In this document: positions 9,896 to 17,969 of the stretch, piece after piece
How positions within the stretch are numbered: the first letter of the stretch is position 1
Layout: each line of letters begins with the position of its first letter
Source of the DNA: Streptomyces venezuelae
GTDB taxonomy: Bacteria > Actinomycetota > Actinomycetes > Streptomycetales > Streptomycetaceae
Assembly: GCF_008642315.1 (NCBI RefSeq)
Contig: NZ_CP029192.1
Coordinates: forward strand, 8,370,001-8,434,000
DNA length: 64,000 nucleotides
Direction: 5' to 3'
The notes under the pieces: generated by a model
What the model was told of the DNA's origin: nothing
Databases searched by the model: none
What the model saw: only the letters and a program-made list of their open reading frames with translations
Program-made: the position numbers and the translations under genes

Positions 9896-9920
9896 ATTCA
9901 TGGCACGGGGTGCCATGAAT
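9896..9920. promoter_or_regulatory. Perfect 11-bp inverted repeat upstream of mutA (operator candidate)
   Basis: ATTCATGGCAC at 9896-9906 and GTGCCATGAAT at 9910-9920 are exact reverse complements with a GGG spacer. The site begins 20 bp before the mutA ATG, close to where the promoter must be. Length and symmetry suit a dimeric repressor. No regulator gene for it is visible nearby. Confidence 0.7.
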
Positions 9921-10043
9921 GGCTGTGACCTTGCCCTCTTCCGATGGCTCTTGATCTCAAACGAGCGGAGGGCTATTGCTTGCCGGAGGCATCGAGTCCG
10001 GCACCAAGTCGGGCATGGCGGCAGATATCGCGGCAGTGAGACG

Positions 10044-10832
10044 TCAGGCGGGGACGTCGCTGGAGGTCCGGGGCGGTGCGATCGCCTTTCCCGTGACGTA
10101 CTGCACGTACTCGCGGTGCAGTCGGAACCCCGCCGTCCAGGCCAGCAGACGGCTGGGACGGTTGTCACGGCTGCACGACCAGCTCGCCGTGCGGCCGCGC
10201 GCGGCGATGTCCGCGCACAGGGCGGTGACGCAGGCGAGGCCCAGTCGTTCGCGGCGGCGCTCGGGGGCGGTCAGCACGGCCACGTCCTCGTACGTCTGCC
10301 CGGTGAAGTAGCTGCAGGCCACCGCGGCGACACGGCCGCCCCGGTCCACCGCCGCCCACGCGTGCCCGGAGTCCGCGAGACCCTCGGGGCCGCCCCAACT
10401 GTCGTGGATCCACGTCGAGTCGGGCGACAGCGCGGCGAGCGCGGGCGCGTCGGAGGCCGCCAGACGGCGCACGGTCACACCGCGCGGCGTCCGCGGCGGC
10501 GGCACCGGTTCGCGGTGGACGTACACCATGCGCTCGTCCGGTACGAGGCGGTCGAAGGCGGCGCCGAGTACCGGAAGGAAGCGGGCGGGGGCCTCCACAT
10601 GGCTGCGGGCGAACGGCGCGAGCAGGTCGGGCGCGACGCCGCCCGGGTCGCCGCTGAGCAGCACATGGCCGGCGCACGAGACCGCCACGGCCCGAGGATC
10701 GAGGGCGCGGTCGGCCCACCAGTGGCCGACGCCCGTGGTGGTCACGTGCTCGGGGAGCGACGCGGGCCCGGGGGAGCCGGGCGCGAACCAGCGCGGCACG
10801 GCGGGCAGGTGGTGCGAGGGAAGCTGCATCAT
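10044..10832 (-). CDS. GNAT-family N-acetyltransferase
   Basis: The protein has about 262 residues. The C-terminal half is a GNAT fold: TVRRLAASDAPALAAL (beta 1/alpha 1), AWAAVDRGGRVAAVACSYF, and a CoA-binding stretch VLTAPERRRERLGLACVTALCADI, close to the R/Q-x-x-G-x-G/A pattern. It ends in RLLAWTAGFRLHREYVQYV. The N-terminal 120 residues look like a second, degenerate GNAT-like lobe. The start at ATG 10832 follows a good GGAGGAG site. The frame is open to about 10942 and an upstream start cannot be excluded. Substrate unknown. Confidence 0.82.
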   Translation of the reverse strand: MMQLPSHHLPAVPRWFAPGSPGPASLPEHVTTTGVGHWWADRALDPRAVAVSCAGHVLLSGDPGGVAPDLLAPFARSHVEAPARFLPVLGAAFDRLVPDERMVYVHREPVPPPRTPRGVTVRRLAASDAPALAALSPDSTWIHDSWGGPEGLADSGHAWAAVDRGGRVAAVACSYFTGQTYEDVAVLTAPERRRERLGLACVTALCADIAARGRTASWSCSRDNRPSRLLAWTAGFRLHREYVQYVTGKAIAPPRTSSDVPA

Positions 10833-11204
10833 CAGACGCTCCTCCGGAGTGAGACCTTCGAGTGAACGGGGCGCACCGGTCGGCAGGGCCGTGACCGGTG
10901 GCCGGCTGCCTGGGCGCCGGGTTCCCGTTCCGTACGACATCCAACTGGCCCCGGGCCGCTCGCTCAAGAGCGCCTTTGCGGAATCGACGCCTCCCTTACG
11001 GCGGGACGGTGCGGGGCCGGGCGGCCTCCGGCGCAGGCATCGCGTCAGAGGGCGGCGCGGTTGCGTCAACGTCGCGTCATGGAGGGTCGGTTGACACCCG
11101 GTGCCGGGCATAACGTCACCGTATGCCGTCGGACTCCCACCGGAACCGCGGTCTCCGTTCCACGTTCCCTGCCGCCATCCTTTGCCGTCTCCCTGGAGGA
11201 ACCC
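10833..11204. promoter_or_regulatory. Divergent intergenic region (GNAT / SAV_915-like operon)
   Basis: These 372 bp separate two divergent transcription units. A perfect -35-like hexamer TTGACA lies at 11091-11096, followed by the palindrome CCCGGTGCCGGG and TAACGT at 11111, but the spacing of 14 bp is short. A smaller repeat GTTGCGTCAAC lies at 11060-11070. No convincing gene was found in this stretch. Confidence 0.35.
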
Positions 11205-11603
11205 ATGGCCGAGCTCCTGTACGACGAGGACCCCGAGCCCTGCGAACCCGGCCCGGCCGGACCGCTGTTCGTCCCCGTCCGGCCGGGACCCGCGGGCCAC
11301 GTCGCCCGCCTGTTCCGCACACCCGTCGGCGGCCGCACCGCCGTCGCCTTCACGACTCCCCGGCTCCTGAGCGCGGCCCTCGGCCCCCGACAGCCGTGGA
11401 TCAGGCTCTCCGAACCGGCGCTCCGGTCCCTCGCCGAGCCGCTCGGCGTCCGCGAGGTCACCGTCGACCCCCGGCTCGCCGCCCACCCCGTCGGACCGCC
11501 CCGCACCACCGTCCGACGGGAACCGGACCTCCGTCCCGTCGGCGCTCCGAGTGCCACCGGCACGAGCGAGCCCTTGCGGGCCCTGATCACGCGGAACGGC
11601 TGA
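11205..11603 (+). CDS. SAV_915-like small protein
   Basis: This 132-residue acidic protein starts MAELLYDEDPEPCEPGP after a GGAGGA ribosome site. The pattern RTAVAFTTPRLLSAALGPRQPWIRLSEPALRSLAEPLGV matches the Streptomyces family usually labelled SAV_915, which resembles the SseB domain found in other actinobacteria. No catalytic residues are evident. It is the first gene of an operon with lysA-like, P450 and HAD genes, the lysA-like ATG following 30 nt after its stop. Function unknown. Confidence 0.75.
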   Translation: MAELLYDEDPEPCEPGPAGPLFVPVRPGPAGHVARLFRTPVGGRTAVAFTTPRLLSAALGPRQPWIRLSEPALRSLAEPLGVREVTVDPRLAAHPVGPPRTTVRREPDLRPVGAPSATGTSEPLRALITRNG

Positions 11604-11633
11604 GGACGAGACAAGGCGAAGAGAGAAGCTGCC

Positions 11634-13010
11634 ATGACCACACTGCGCGTTCCCCCGCTCCCGGCACAGCCCCCCGCCCCGCTCCCGGCACCGGCCCCCG
11701 CGGCCCCGCTCGACACCGACCTGTCCGTCTGGCCCACGACCACCACCCGGCCCGCCCACGGCGACCTCACCGTCGGCGGCGTCCCGCTCACCGACATCGC
11801 GGAGCGCTTCGGCACTCCCGCCTACCTCATCGACGAGGCCGACGTCCGCGCCCGCTGCCGCACGTACCGGCGCGCCTTCCCGGACGCCGACGTCCTCTAC
11901 GCCGCCAAGGCGTTCCTGTGCCGCGCCATGGCGCACTGGGTGGAGGAGGAGGGCCTCGGACTCGACGTGTGCTCGGCGGGGGAACTGGAACTCGCCGTCA
12001 CCACGGGCTTCCCCGCGGACCGCATCGTGCTGCACGGCAACGCCAAGAGCCCACATGACCTGGCGGCCGCCCTCCGGCTCGGTGTGGGCCGGATCGTCAT
12101 CGACAGCGCCTCGGAGATCGCGCGGCTCGCCGCCGCCGTGCCGCCCGGCAGCCGCCAGAAGGTGATGGTCCGGGTGGTGCCCGGCATCGCCGCGGGCGGC
12201 CACGCCAAGATCCGCACGGGCACCGACGACCAGAAGTTCGGCCTCTCGCTCACGGACGGCTCCGCCCAGCACGCGGTCGCCCGCATCCTCGGCCAGCCGA
12301 CCCTCGAACTCGTGGGCCTGCACTGCCACCTCGGCTCCCAGATCACCGCCGAGAAGCCGTTCCTCGCCGCCGTGCGCCGCCTGGTCGGCCTGATGGCCCG
12401 CATCAAGGACCAGCACGGGCTCGCCCTGCCCGAACTGGACCTCGGAGGCGGGCACGGCATCGCGTACCGCCCCGGCGAGGAGGCCCTCGACATCGCCGTG
12501 CTCGCCCGCAGGGTGCGGGCCGAACTGGCCGGGAGCTGCGCGGCGGCGGACCTGCCGGTGCCCCGCCTGACCGTGGAGCCCGGACGCGCCATCGCGGGCC
12601 CCGCAGGTGTGGCGCTCTACCGGGTTCTCGCGGTCAAGCGCACCGGCGGGCAGACCTTCGTCGCCGTCGACGGCGGCATGAGCGACAACCCGCGCCCCGC
12701 CCTGTACGGCGTGCGCTACCTGCCCCGGCTCGTCGGGCGCCGCTCCACGGCCGAACCCGCCGCGGTCACCGTCGTCGGCAGGCACTGCGAGGCCGGCGAC
12801 ATCCTCGCCTCGGACGTCGCGCTGCCCGGCGACGTGCGGCCCGGCGACCTGCTCGGTGTCCCCGTCGCCGGTGCGTACCACCTGTCGATGGCGTCCGGCT
12901 ACAACCTCGTCGGCCGCCCGCCCGTGGTCGCCGTGTCCGACGGACACGCCCGGCTGCTGGTCCGCCGGGAGTCCCTGGAGGACTTCAGGAGCCGGGACAT
13001 CGGCCTCTAG
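11634..13010 (+). CDS. lysA: Diaminopimelate decarboxylase paralogue
   Basis: This PLP-dependent fold-III decarboxylase of 458 residues should convert meso-diaminopimelate to L-lysine. It shows the PLP-lysine motif YAAKAF (about residue 90), HCHLGSQI, GGGHGIAYR, the phosphate-binding EPGRAI, and the partner-subunit Cys loop CEAGDI. The LYGVRY stretch corresponds to the substrate-side Tyr. The first 35 residues are Pro/Ala-rich and unusual. Being in an operon with a peroxygenase P450 and a SAV_915-like gene, rather than with hom/thr genes, suggests a second, non-housekeeping copy. A related diamino-acid substrate is possible. Confidence 0.85.
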   Translation: MTTLRVPPLPAQPPAPLPAPAPAAPLDTDLSVWPTTTTRPAHGDLTVGGVPLTDIAERFGTPAYLIDEADVRARCRTYRRAFPDADVLYAAKAFLCRAMAHWVEEEGLGLDVCSAGELELAVTTGFPADRIVLHGNAKSPHDLAAALRLGVGRIVIDSASEIARLAAAVPPGSRQKVMVRVVPGIAAGGHAKIRTGTDDQKFGLSLTDGSAQHAVARILGQPTLELVGLHCHLGSQITAEKPFLAAVRRLVGLMARIKDQHGLALPELDLGGGHGIAYRPGEEALDIAVLARRVRAELAGSCAAADLPVPRLTVEPGRAIAGPAGVALYRVLAVKRTGGQTFVAVDGGMSDNPRPALYGVRYLPRLVGRRSTAEPAAVTVVGRHCEAGDILASDVALPGDVRPGDLLGVPVAGAYHLSMASGYNLVGRPPVVAVSDGHARLLVRRESLEDFRSRDIGL

Positions 13011-13148
13011 AGGACCTTTCGCCCTGATTCGCGGAGGTGGAGCCGGGGAACCCGTGAGCAGTGATCGGCAGGCCACGAGGATCCCGTTCCGTACGTCGAC
13101 TCCTGCGGCCTGCGTCCTTGCCACCCAGGAGTCCACCCAGGAGGACCC

Positions 13149-14390
13149 ATGCCGGACAACACGCTGCAGCTGCTGACCAAGGGCTACGCGTGGCTCCCCG
13201 ACCTGAGCCGCCGCAACGGGCCGGGGCCCGTCCGCACCCGGCTGCTCGGCAAACCGGTCGTCGCGTTGCGCGGGCCCGCGGCCGTCGGGTTCTTCTACGA
13301 CGAGGACCACGTCCGCCGCCGCACGGCCCTGCCCGAGCCCGTGCTGAGCACGCTCTTCGGCAAGGGCGCGGTGCACACGCTCGACGGGGAGGAGCACCGG
13401 CAGCGCAAGGCGCTCTTCGTGAGGGTCCTCAAGGACACGGAAGGGGTCGCCGGGCTCGCGCGCCATGTCGAGCGGGAGTGGGAGCGGTCGGCCAAGGAGT
13501 GGACGGGCCGCTCGCAGGTCACGCTGTTCGACGAGGTGAGCCTGCTGATCACGCGGGCCGTGTGCACCTGGGCGGGCGTGCCGCTGCCCGAGCACCCCGA
13601 CGACGAGGCACGGCGGACCGCCCGGGACCTGGTGGCGATGGTCGACGGGTTCGCCACCGCCGGGCCCCGGCACTGGAAGGCGCGGCGCGCCAGGCAGCGC
13701 CAGGAGGGCAGGCTCGCCCGCCTCGTCGAGGACCTCCGGTCGACCGGGGGAGAGGCGTCCGACGGGGACGGGCGGCCGCCGTCCGTGGTGGGCGCCGTGG
13801 CCCTCCACCGGGACGCCGACGGCGAGCTGCTCGATCCGCGTACGGCCGCCGTGGAGATCCTCAACATCCTCCGGCCCACCGTCGCCGTCACCTGGTACAC
13901 GGTGTTCGGCGCGCACGCCCTGCACCGCAATCCGGGCCTGCGGGAACGCCTCGCCGCGCGGGAGGAGGGGTACGCGCGTGCGTTCGCCCACGAGGTGCGG
14001 CGCTTCTACCCGTTCGCGCCGTTCGTCGCGGGTCTGGCCCCCGCCGACATCGAGTGGCACGGCGAGCCCATCCCCGAGGGCGCGATGGTCCTCCTCGACC
14101 TCTACGGACAGAACCACGACCCGGAGCTGTGGAACTCGCCGTACGTCTTCGACCCCGACCGGTTCGACGGCCGCGAGCCCGGCCGCGACGAACTCGTCCC
14201 CCAGGGCGGTGGAGAGGTCTCCGAGGGGCACCGCTGCCCGGGCGAGGACGTCACCCTCGCGGTCCTGAGCACCCTGCTCCCGCACCTCGCCCGGCTCGAC
14301 TACGACGTCCCCCAGCAGGACCTGCGCATCACCCTGCACCGCATGCCGACCAGGCCCCGCAGCGGCTTCGTCATCACCGGAGTGCGCTGA
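13149..14390 (+). CDS. Cytochrome P450 of the CYP152 fatty-acid peroxygenase type
   Basis: The protein has 413 residues. The heme-binding loop reads QGGG...GHRCPGE with the axial Cys. The I-helix has ILRPTVAVTW: an Arg-Pro pair in place of the usual acid-Thr pair of monooxygenases. That pair is the mark of CYP152 enzymes, which use hydrogen peroxide and the substrate carboxylate to hydroxylate or decarboxylate fatty acids without redox partners. No ferredoxin gene is nearby, which fits. HDPELWNSPYVFDPDRF is the usual K'-region. The ATG follows a CAGGAGG site. Substrate chain length and product are not predictable here. Confidence 0.85.
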   Translation: MPDNTLQLLTKGYAWLPDLSRRNGPGPVRTRLLGKPVVALRGPAAVGFFYDEDHVRRRTALPEPVLSTLFGKGAVHTLDGEEHRQRKALFVRVLKDTEGVAGLARHVEREWERSAKEWTGRSQVTLFDEVSLLITRAVCTWAGVPLPEHPDDEARRTARDLVAMVDGFATAGPRHWKARRARQRQEGRLARLVEDLRSTGGEASDGDGRPPSVVGAVALHRDADGELLDPRTAAVEILNILRPTVAVTWYTVFGAHALHRNPGLRERLAAREEGYARAFAHEVRRFYPFAPFVAGLAPADIEWHGEPIPEGAMVLLDLYGQNHDPELWNSPYVFDPDRFDGREPGRDELVPQGGGEVSEGHRCPGEDVTLAVLSTLLPHLARLDYDVPQQDLRITLHRMPTRPRSGFVITGVR

Positions 14391-14473
14391 GCCGATCGGC
14401 TGAATTCGGCCTCGGGGACAGAACAAGAGCACGGAACACCAGCACGGAACACACCTACGGAAAGGCGCGAGGC

Positions 14474-15139
14474 ATGCCCCGAGCGGCGCTGTTCGACGTG
14501 GACGGAACACTCACCGACACCAATCACCTGCATGTGACCACTTGGTGGGAGGCGTTCCGCCAAGCGGAACAACAGGTCGCCATGCACGACATCCACCGGT
14601 CCATCGGCCTCGGCTCGACCGACCTCATCGCCCGGCTCCTCGGCGAGGACCGCGACCGCGACCAGGACGAGAAGATCAGCGCCGCGCACAAGACGCTGTA
14701 CGGCACGTACTTCGACCGGCTGCCCGCGCTGAACGGAGCCCGCGACCTGCTCCACGCGCTGCACGACCGCGGATGGCGCATCGTCCTCGCGACCTCGGCG
14801 GGCGGCGAGGAGCTCGGGGCGCTGCGCCGGGCCATCGACGCCGACGACGTCATCGCCGGAGTCGCCAGCGCGGACGACGTGTCCGCCGGCAAACCGGCCC
14901 CCGACCCCGTCCACCACGCCCTGGAGATCGCCGAATGCGCCCCGGGGGACGCGCTGTTCGTCGGCGACACCGTGTGGGACATGCAGGCGGCGTCCCGTGC
15001 CGGCGTCCGCAGCGTCGCGCTCCTCTGCGGCGGCATCCCCCGAGGCGACCTGGAGGAGGCGGGCGCATCGGCCGTGTTCGCGGACCCCGCCGACATGCTG
15101 AGCCGCCTGGACAGTGAGGTCCTCACCGGCGAGAAGTGA
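14474..15139 (+). CDS. HAD-superfamily phosphatase (phosphoglycolate phosphatase-like)
   Basis: This 221-residue HAD hydrolase shows motif I FDVDGTLTDT with the nucleophile and acid Asp, a helical cap, motif II LATSAGG, motif III Lys in SAGKPAPDP and motif IV VGDTVWDM. This set fits the beta-phosphoglucomutase/Gph branch acting on a small phosphorylated metabolite. Start ATG 14474 has a GGAAAGGCG site. It is the last gene of the SAV_915-lysA-P450 operon, 83 nt after the P450, and is followed by a strong hairpin. Confidence 0.88.
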   Translation: MPRAALFDVDGTLTDTNHLHVTTWWEAFRQAEQQVAMHDIHRSIGLGSTDLIARLLGEDRDRDQDEKISAAHKTLYGTYFDRLPALNGARDLLHALHDRGWRIVLATSAGGEELGALRRAIDADDVIAGVASADDVSAGKPAPDPVHHALEIAECAPGDALFVGDTVWDMQAASRAGVRSVALLCGGIPRGDLEEAGASAVFADPADMLSRLDSEVLTGEK

Positions 15140-15169
15140 CCCGCCCGGCGAGAAGGCGGGGGGAGGAGG

Positions 15170-15203
15170 GCCGACCGGCCGCACCCCAATGCGGCCGGTC
15201 GGC
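15170..15203 (+). terminator. Strong hairpin terminator after the HAD gene
   Basis: A perfect 14-bp stem (15170-15183 with 15190-15203) closes a six-base loop CCCCAA. It starts 31 nt after the stop codon. It has no T run, as is common for Streptomyces terminators. Confidence 0.8.
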
Positions 15204-15524
15204 GATGCGTGCGCCCGATGGCCGTTCCGACGCCGCGCACCCCGCGTCCCGTGTGCCCCGCGCACGCCGGTACATGCAAGGCACCGACAGATCGAGTGAC
15301 GTCGCGAACGCACATGCGGAATCCCGCAGTCGGGCTCACGGGCCGTTCGCCACATCCATGTGCGGACACCTGTTTGGTGGTTCGACGCAGGGGCAGGCGA
15401 ACGTCGTGCTTCGGACCGGAGGCGCGTTTGCGGGGAGCGGTGTGTTTGCTCCTGGTGGATGCCCGATACCGGGGTGGCCCGTTTCCTCGCGGTCCTTGTT
15501 GGCGCATCGCTGAGGAGCGAACCG
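15204..15524 (+). promoter_or_regulatory. Leader region of the sigma-factor gene
   Basis: No gene was found in these 321 bp. GTTTGCT at 15444 followed 15 bp later by GATACC resembles, with mismatches, the GTTT-N14-16-GGGTAT promoter recognised by SigB-type sigma factors, so autoregulation is possible. The ribosome site GAGGAG at 15512 sets the start at 15525. Confidence 0.3.
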
Positions 15525-16361
15525 ATGCTTACGAACCTCAATGAATACTCCGCTCGCCGCCGCACCGCGGCCCGGCACACGCACCACGACGCACCCGACA
15601 CCACCGCTGAGTTCGCCCGGCTCGCCGCTCTCGGCGACGGCCCGGAGCGGGAGGTCCTGTGCGCGGAGATCGTCGAGGCATGGCTGCCCATGGCCCACCG
15701 TCTCGCCGCCCGCTACCGCAACAAGGGCGAGAGCCTCGAAGACCTGCGGCAGGTCGCCGCGATGGGTCTGGTCAAGGCCGTCAACCGTTTCGAGCCGGGC
15801 CGCGGTGCCTTCGAGAGCTACGCCGTGCCCACCATCACCGGTGAACTGCGCAGGCACTTCCGCGACCGCATGTGGGACGTGCGCGTCCCCCGCCGCGTCC
15901 AGGACCTGCGCAACAAGGTCCGTGTCGCCCGGCGCGAACTCCGCGACCTGCCGGGCAGCAGCGGCCCCGAACCCTCCCTCGCCGACATCGCCGCGCACGC
16001 GGGCCTGACGGAGGACGAGGTGAAGGACGGCATGCAGGCCATGGAGGGCTACAGCGCCCTGTCGCTGGACGCCGAGATCTCGTCCACCGACCCCGACGGC
16101 TTCAGCCTCGCCGACACGCTCGGCGCGCCCGACGCCGCGTACGACATCGTCACCGACCGGGAGGCGGCGAAGCGGGGCCTGCGCAAGCTGCCGGAGCGCG
16201 AGCGGACCATCCTCTACCTGCGCTTCTTCGAGGACATGACGCAGAGCCGCATAGCGGAGGAGCTCGGCATCTCGCAGATGCACGTCTCGCGCCTGATCAG
16301 CACCAGTTGCGCCCGGGTACGCGCCGAGGCCGACGGCCGCCCGGCGGCCCGCGCGGCCTGA
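15525..16361 (+). CDS. RNA polymerase sigma factor, SigB/SigF family
   Basis: The protein of 278 residues has sigma-70 regions 2, 3 and 4. Region 2 contains AHRLAARYRNKGESLEDLRQVAAMGLVKAV and the recognition helix RRHFRDRMWDVRVPRR. Region 3 is PSLADIAAHAGLTEDEV. Region 4 ends in the helix-turn-helix MTQSRIAEELGISQMHVSRLI. This composition is the stress/sporulation SigB-SigF-SigG class, several of which occur in Streptomyces. Such factors are normally held by an HATPase anti-sigma factor, but none is adjacent. Start ATG 15525 follows GAGGAG. Confidence 0.93.
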   Translation: MLTNLNEYSARRRTAARHTHHDAPDTTAEFARLAALGDGPEREVLCAEIVEAWLPMAHRLAARYRNKGESLEDLRQVAAMGLVKAVNRFEPGRGAFESYAVPTITGELRRHFRDRMWDVRVPRRVQDLRNKVRVARRELRDLPGSSGPEPSLADIAAHAGLTEDEVKDGMQAMEGYSALSLDAEISSTDPDGFSLADTLGAPDAAYDIVTDREAAKRGLRKLPERERTILYLRFFEDMTQSRIAEELGISQMHVSRLISTSCARVRAEADGRPAARAA

Positions 16362-16367
16362 CCGCGA

Positions 16368-16410
16368 CACAGCTCGGCCCGCCTACCGCATCGGTGGACG
16401 GGCCGCTGTG
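16368..16410. terminator. Bidirectional terminator between sigma factor and purB
   Basis: CACAG-CT-CGGCCCG (16368-16381) pairs with CGGGCCG-CTGTG (16399-16410), leaving a two-base bulge and a 17-base loop. It lies exactly between two convergent stop codons. Confidence 0.65.
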
Positions 16411-16430
16411 CCGGTGCGGAGCGAGCGCCG

Positions 16431-17873
16431 CTACAGAATCGCGCCGGGCGTGTACGCCGCGGCCTCGGGGTGCTCCTTGAGCAGGGCCTCGATCTGTGCG
16501 ACGACCGTGGTGACCTGGTCGCTCGCGGCGCCGGTGAACGACAGCTTGTCGGCCATGAGTTCGTCGAGCTGCGCGCGGTCCAGCGGGATGCGGGAGTCGG
16601 CGGCCAGCTTGTCGAGCAGCTCGTTGCGCTCGGCGCCCTGCTCACGCATCGCGAGGGCGGAGGCGACCGCGTTCTCCTTGATGGCCTCGTGGGCCTCCTC
16701 GCGGCCGACGCCCGCGCGCACCGAGGCCATCAGGACCTTGGTGGTGGCGAGGAAGGGGAGGTAGCGGTCGAGCTCGCGGGCCACGACCGCCGGGAAGGCG
16801 CCGAACTCGTCGAGCACGGTCAGGAACGTCTCCAGAAGACCGTCGAGCGCGAAGAACGCGTCGGGCAGCGCGACCCGTCGAACCACGGAGCACGAGACGT
16901 CGCCCTCGTTCCACTGGTCGCCCGCCAGCTCACCGGTCATCGACGCGTAGCCGCGCAGGATGACAGTGAGGCCGTTGACGCGCTCGCAGGAGCGGGTGTT
17001 CATCTTGTGCGGCATCGCGGACGAGCCGACCTGGCCGGGCTTGAAGCCCTCGGTGACCAGCTCGTGGCCCGCCATCAGACGGATCGTCTTGGCGATGGAG
17101 GAGGGCGCGGCGGCGACCTGCACGAGCGCGGTCACGACGTCGTAGTCGAGGGAGCGCGGGTAGACCTGGCCGACCGAGGTGAAGGCCGACTCGAAGCCCA
17201 GGTGCGAGGCGATCCGCTGCTCCAGGTCGGCGAGCTTCGCGGCGTCGCCGCCGAGCAGGTCGAGCATGTCCTGGGCGGTGCCCACCGGGCCCTTGATGCC
17301 GCGCAGCGGGTAGCGGCCGATCAGCTCGTCCAGGCGGCGGTAGGCGACGAGCAGCTCGTCGGCGCCGGTCGCGAAGCGCTTGCCCAGCGTCGTCGCCTGC
17401 GCGGCGACGTTGTGGGAGCGACCGGCCATGACCAGCTCGCCGTACTCACCGGCGAGCTTGCCGAGCCGGGCGAGGACCGCGACGGTACGCGAGCGGATCA
17501 GCTCGAGGGAGAGCCGGATCTGCAGCTGCTCCACGTTCTCGGTGAGGTCGCGCGAGGTCATGCCCTTGTGGACGTGCTCGTGCCCGGCGAGGGCGTTGAA
17601 CTCCTCGATGCGGGCCTTCACGTCATGCCGCGTGACCTTCTCGCGGTCGGCGATCGAGGCCAAGTCGACCTGGTCGAGCACGCGCTCGTAGTCGGCGATG
17701 GCGGCGTCGGGAACCTCGATCCCGAGATCCTTCTGGGCACGCAGCACGGCGAGCCAGAGCTGACGCTCCAGCTTCACCTTCTGCTCGGGCGACCAGAGGG
17801 TGGCGAGCTCGGCGGAGGCATAACGTCCGGCGAGGACGTTCGGGATACGGGGCTTTGCGGGCGCGGCAGTCAC
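16431..17873 (-). CDS. purB: Adenylosuccinate lyase
   Basis: This enzyme of the fumarase/aspartase superfamily splits SAICAR and adenylosuccinate in purine synthesis. The 480-residue protein has TSRDLTENVEQ, the general-acid His in AGRSHNVAAQATTLGKR, and the signature loop GSSAMPHKMNTRSCE with the catalytic Ser. The GTG at 17873 gives the usual N-terminus (TAAPAKPRIPNVLAGRYAS); upstream in-frame codons to 17915 lack support. It is a housekeeping gene and borders the biosynthetic cluster. Confidence 0.96.
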   Translation of the reverse strand: MTAAPAKPRIPNVLAGRYASAELATLWSPEQKVKLERQLWLAVLRAQKDLGIEVPDAAIADYERVLDQVDLASIADREKVTRHDVKARIEEFNALAGHEHVHKGMTSRDLTENVEQLQIRLSLELIRSRTVAVLARLGKLAGEYGELVMAGRSHNVAAQATTLGKRFATGADELLVAYRRLDELIGRYPLRGIKGPVGTAQDMLDLLGGDAAKLADLEQRIASHLGFESAFTSVGQVYPRSLDYDVVTALVQVAAAPSSIAKTIRLMAGHELVTEGFKPGQVGSSAMPHKMNTRSCERVNGLTVILRGYASMTGELAGDQWNEGDVSCSVVRRVALPDAFFALDGLLETFLTVLDEFGAFPAVVARELDRYLPFLATTKVLMASVRAGVGREEAHEAIKENAVASALAMREQGAERNELLDKLAADSRIPLDRAQLDELMADKLSFTGAASDQVTTVVAQIEALLKEHPEAAAYTPGAIL

Positions 17874-17930
17874 GTGTACGGAGTTTACCGGGCGTCCATA
17901 CAGGCTCCGAACCATCCGCGTATGTAGGAA

Positions 17931-17954
17931 CCTCCAGGTCAGAGCACCTGGAGG
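17931..17954. terminator. Hairpin terminator at the end of the NRPS/PKS/tauD operon
   Basis: CCTCCAGGT (17931-17939) and ACCTGGAGG (17946-17954) form a perfect 9-bp stem with a six-base loop, 16 nt beyond the dioxygenase stop codon on the minus strand. Confidence 0.75.
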
Positions 17955-17969
17955 CCCGGCGAACGAGGG

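Noticed and set aside
9877..10043. Cobalamin riboswitch upstream of mutA
   Set aside because: The gap is only 167 bp to the next gene and no B12-box-like block is visible. The palindrome is better read as a DNA site.
10044..14510. 1488-codon minus-strand frame
   Set aside because: Only its last 262 codons (GNAT) are real. The rest is antisense to the SAV_915, lysA and P450 genes.
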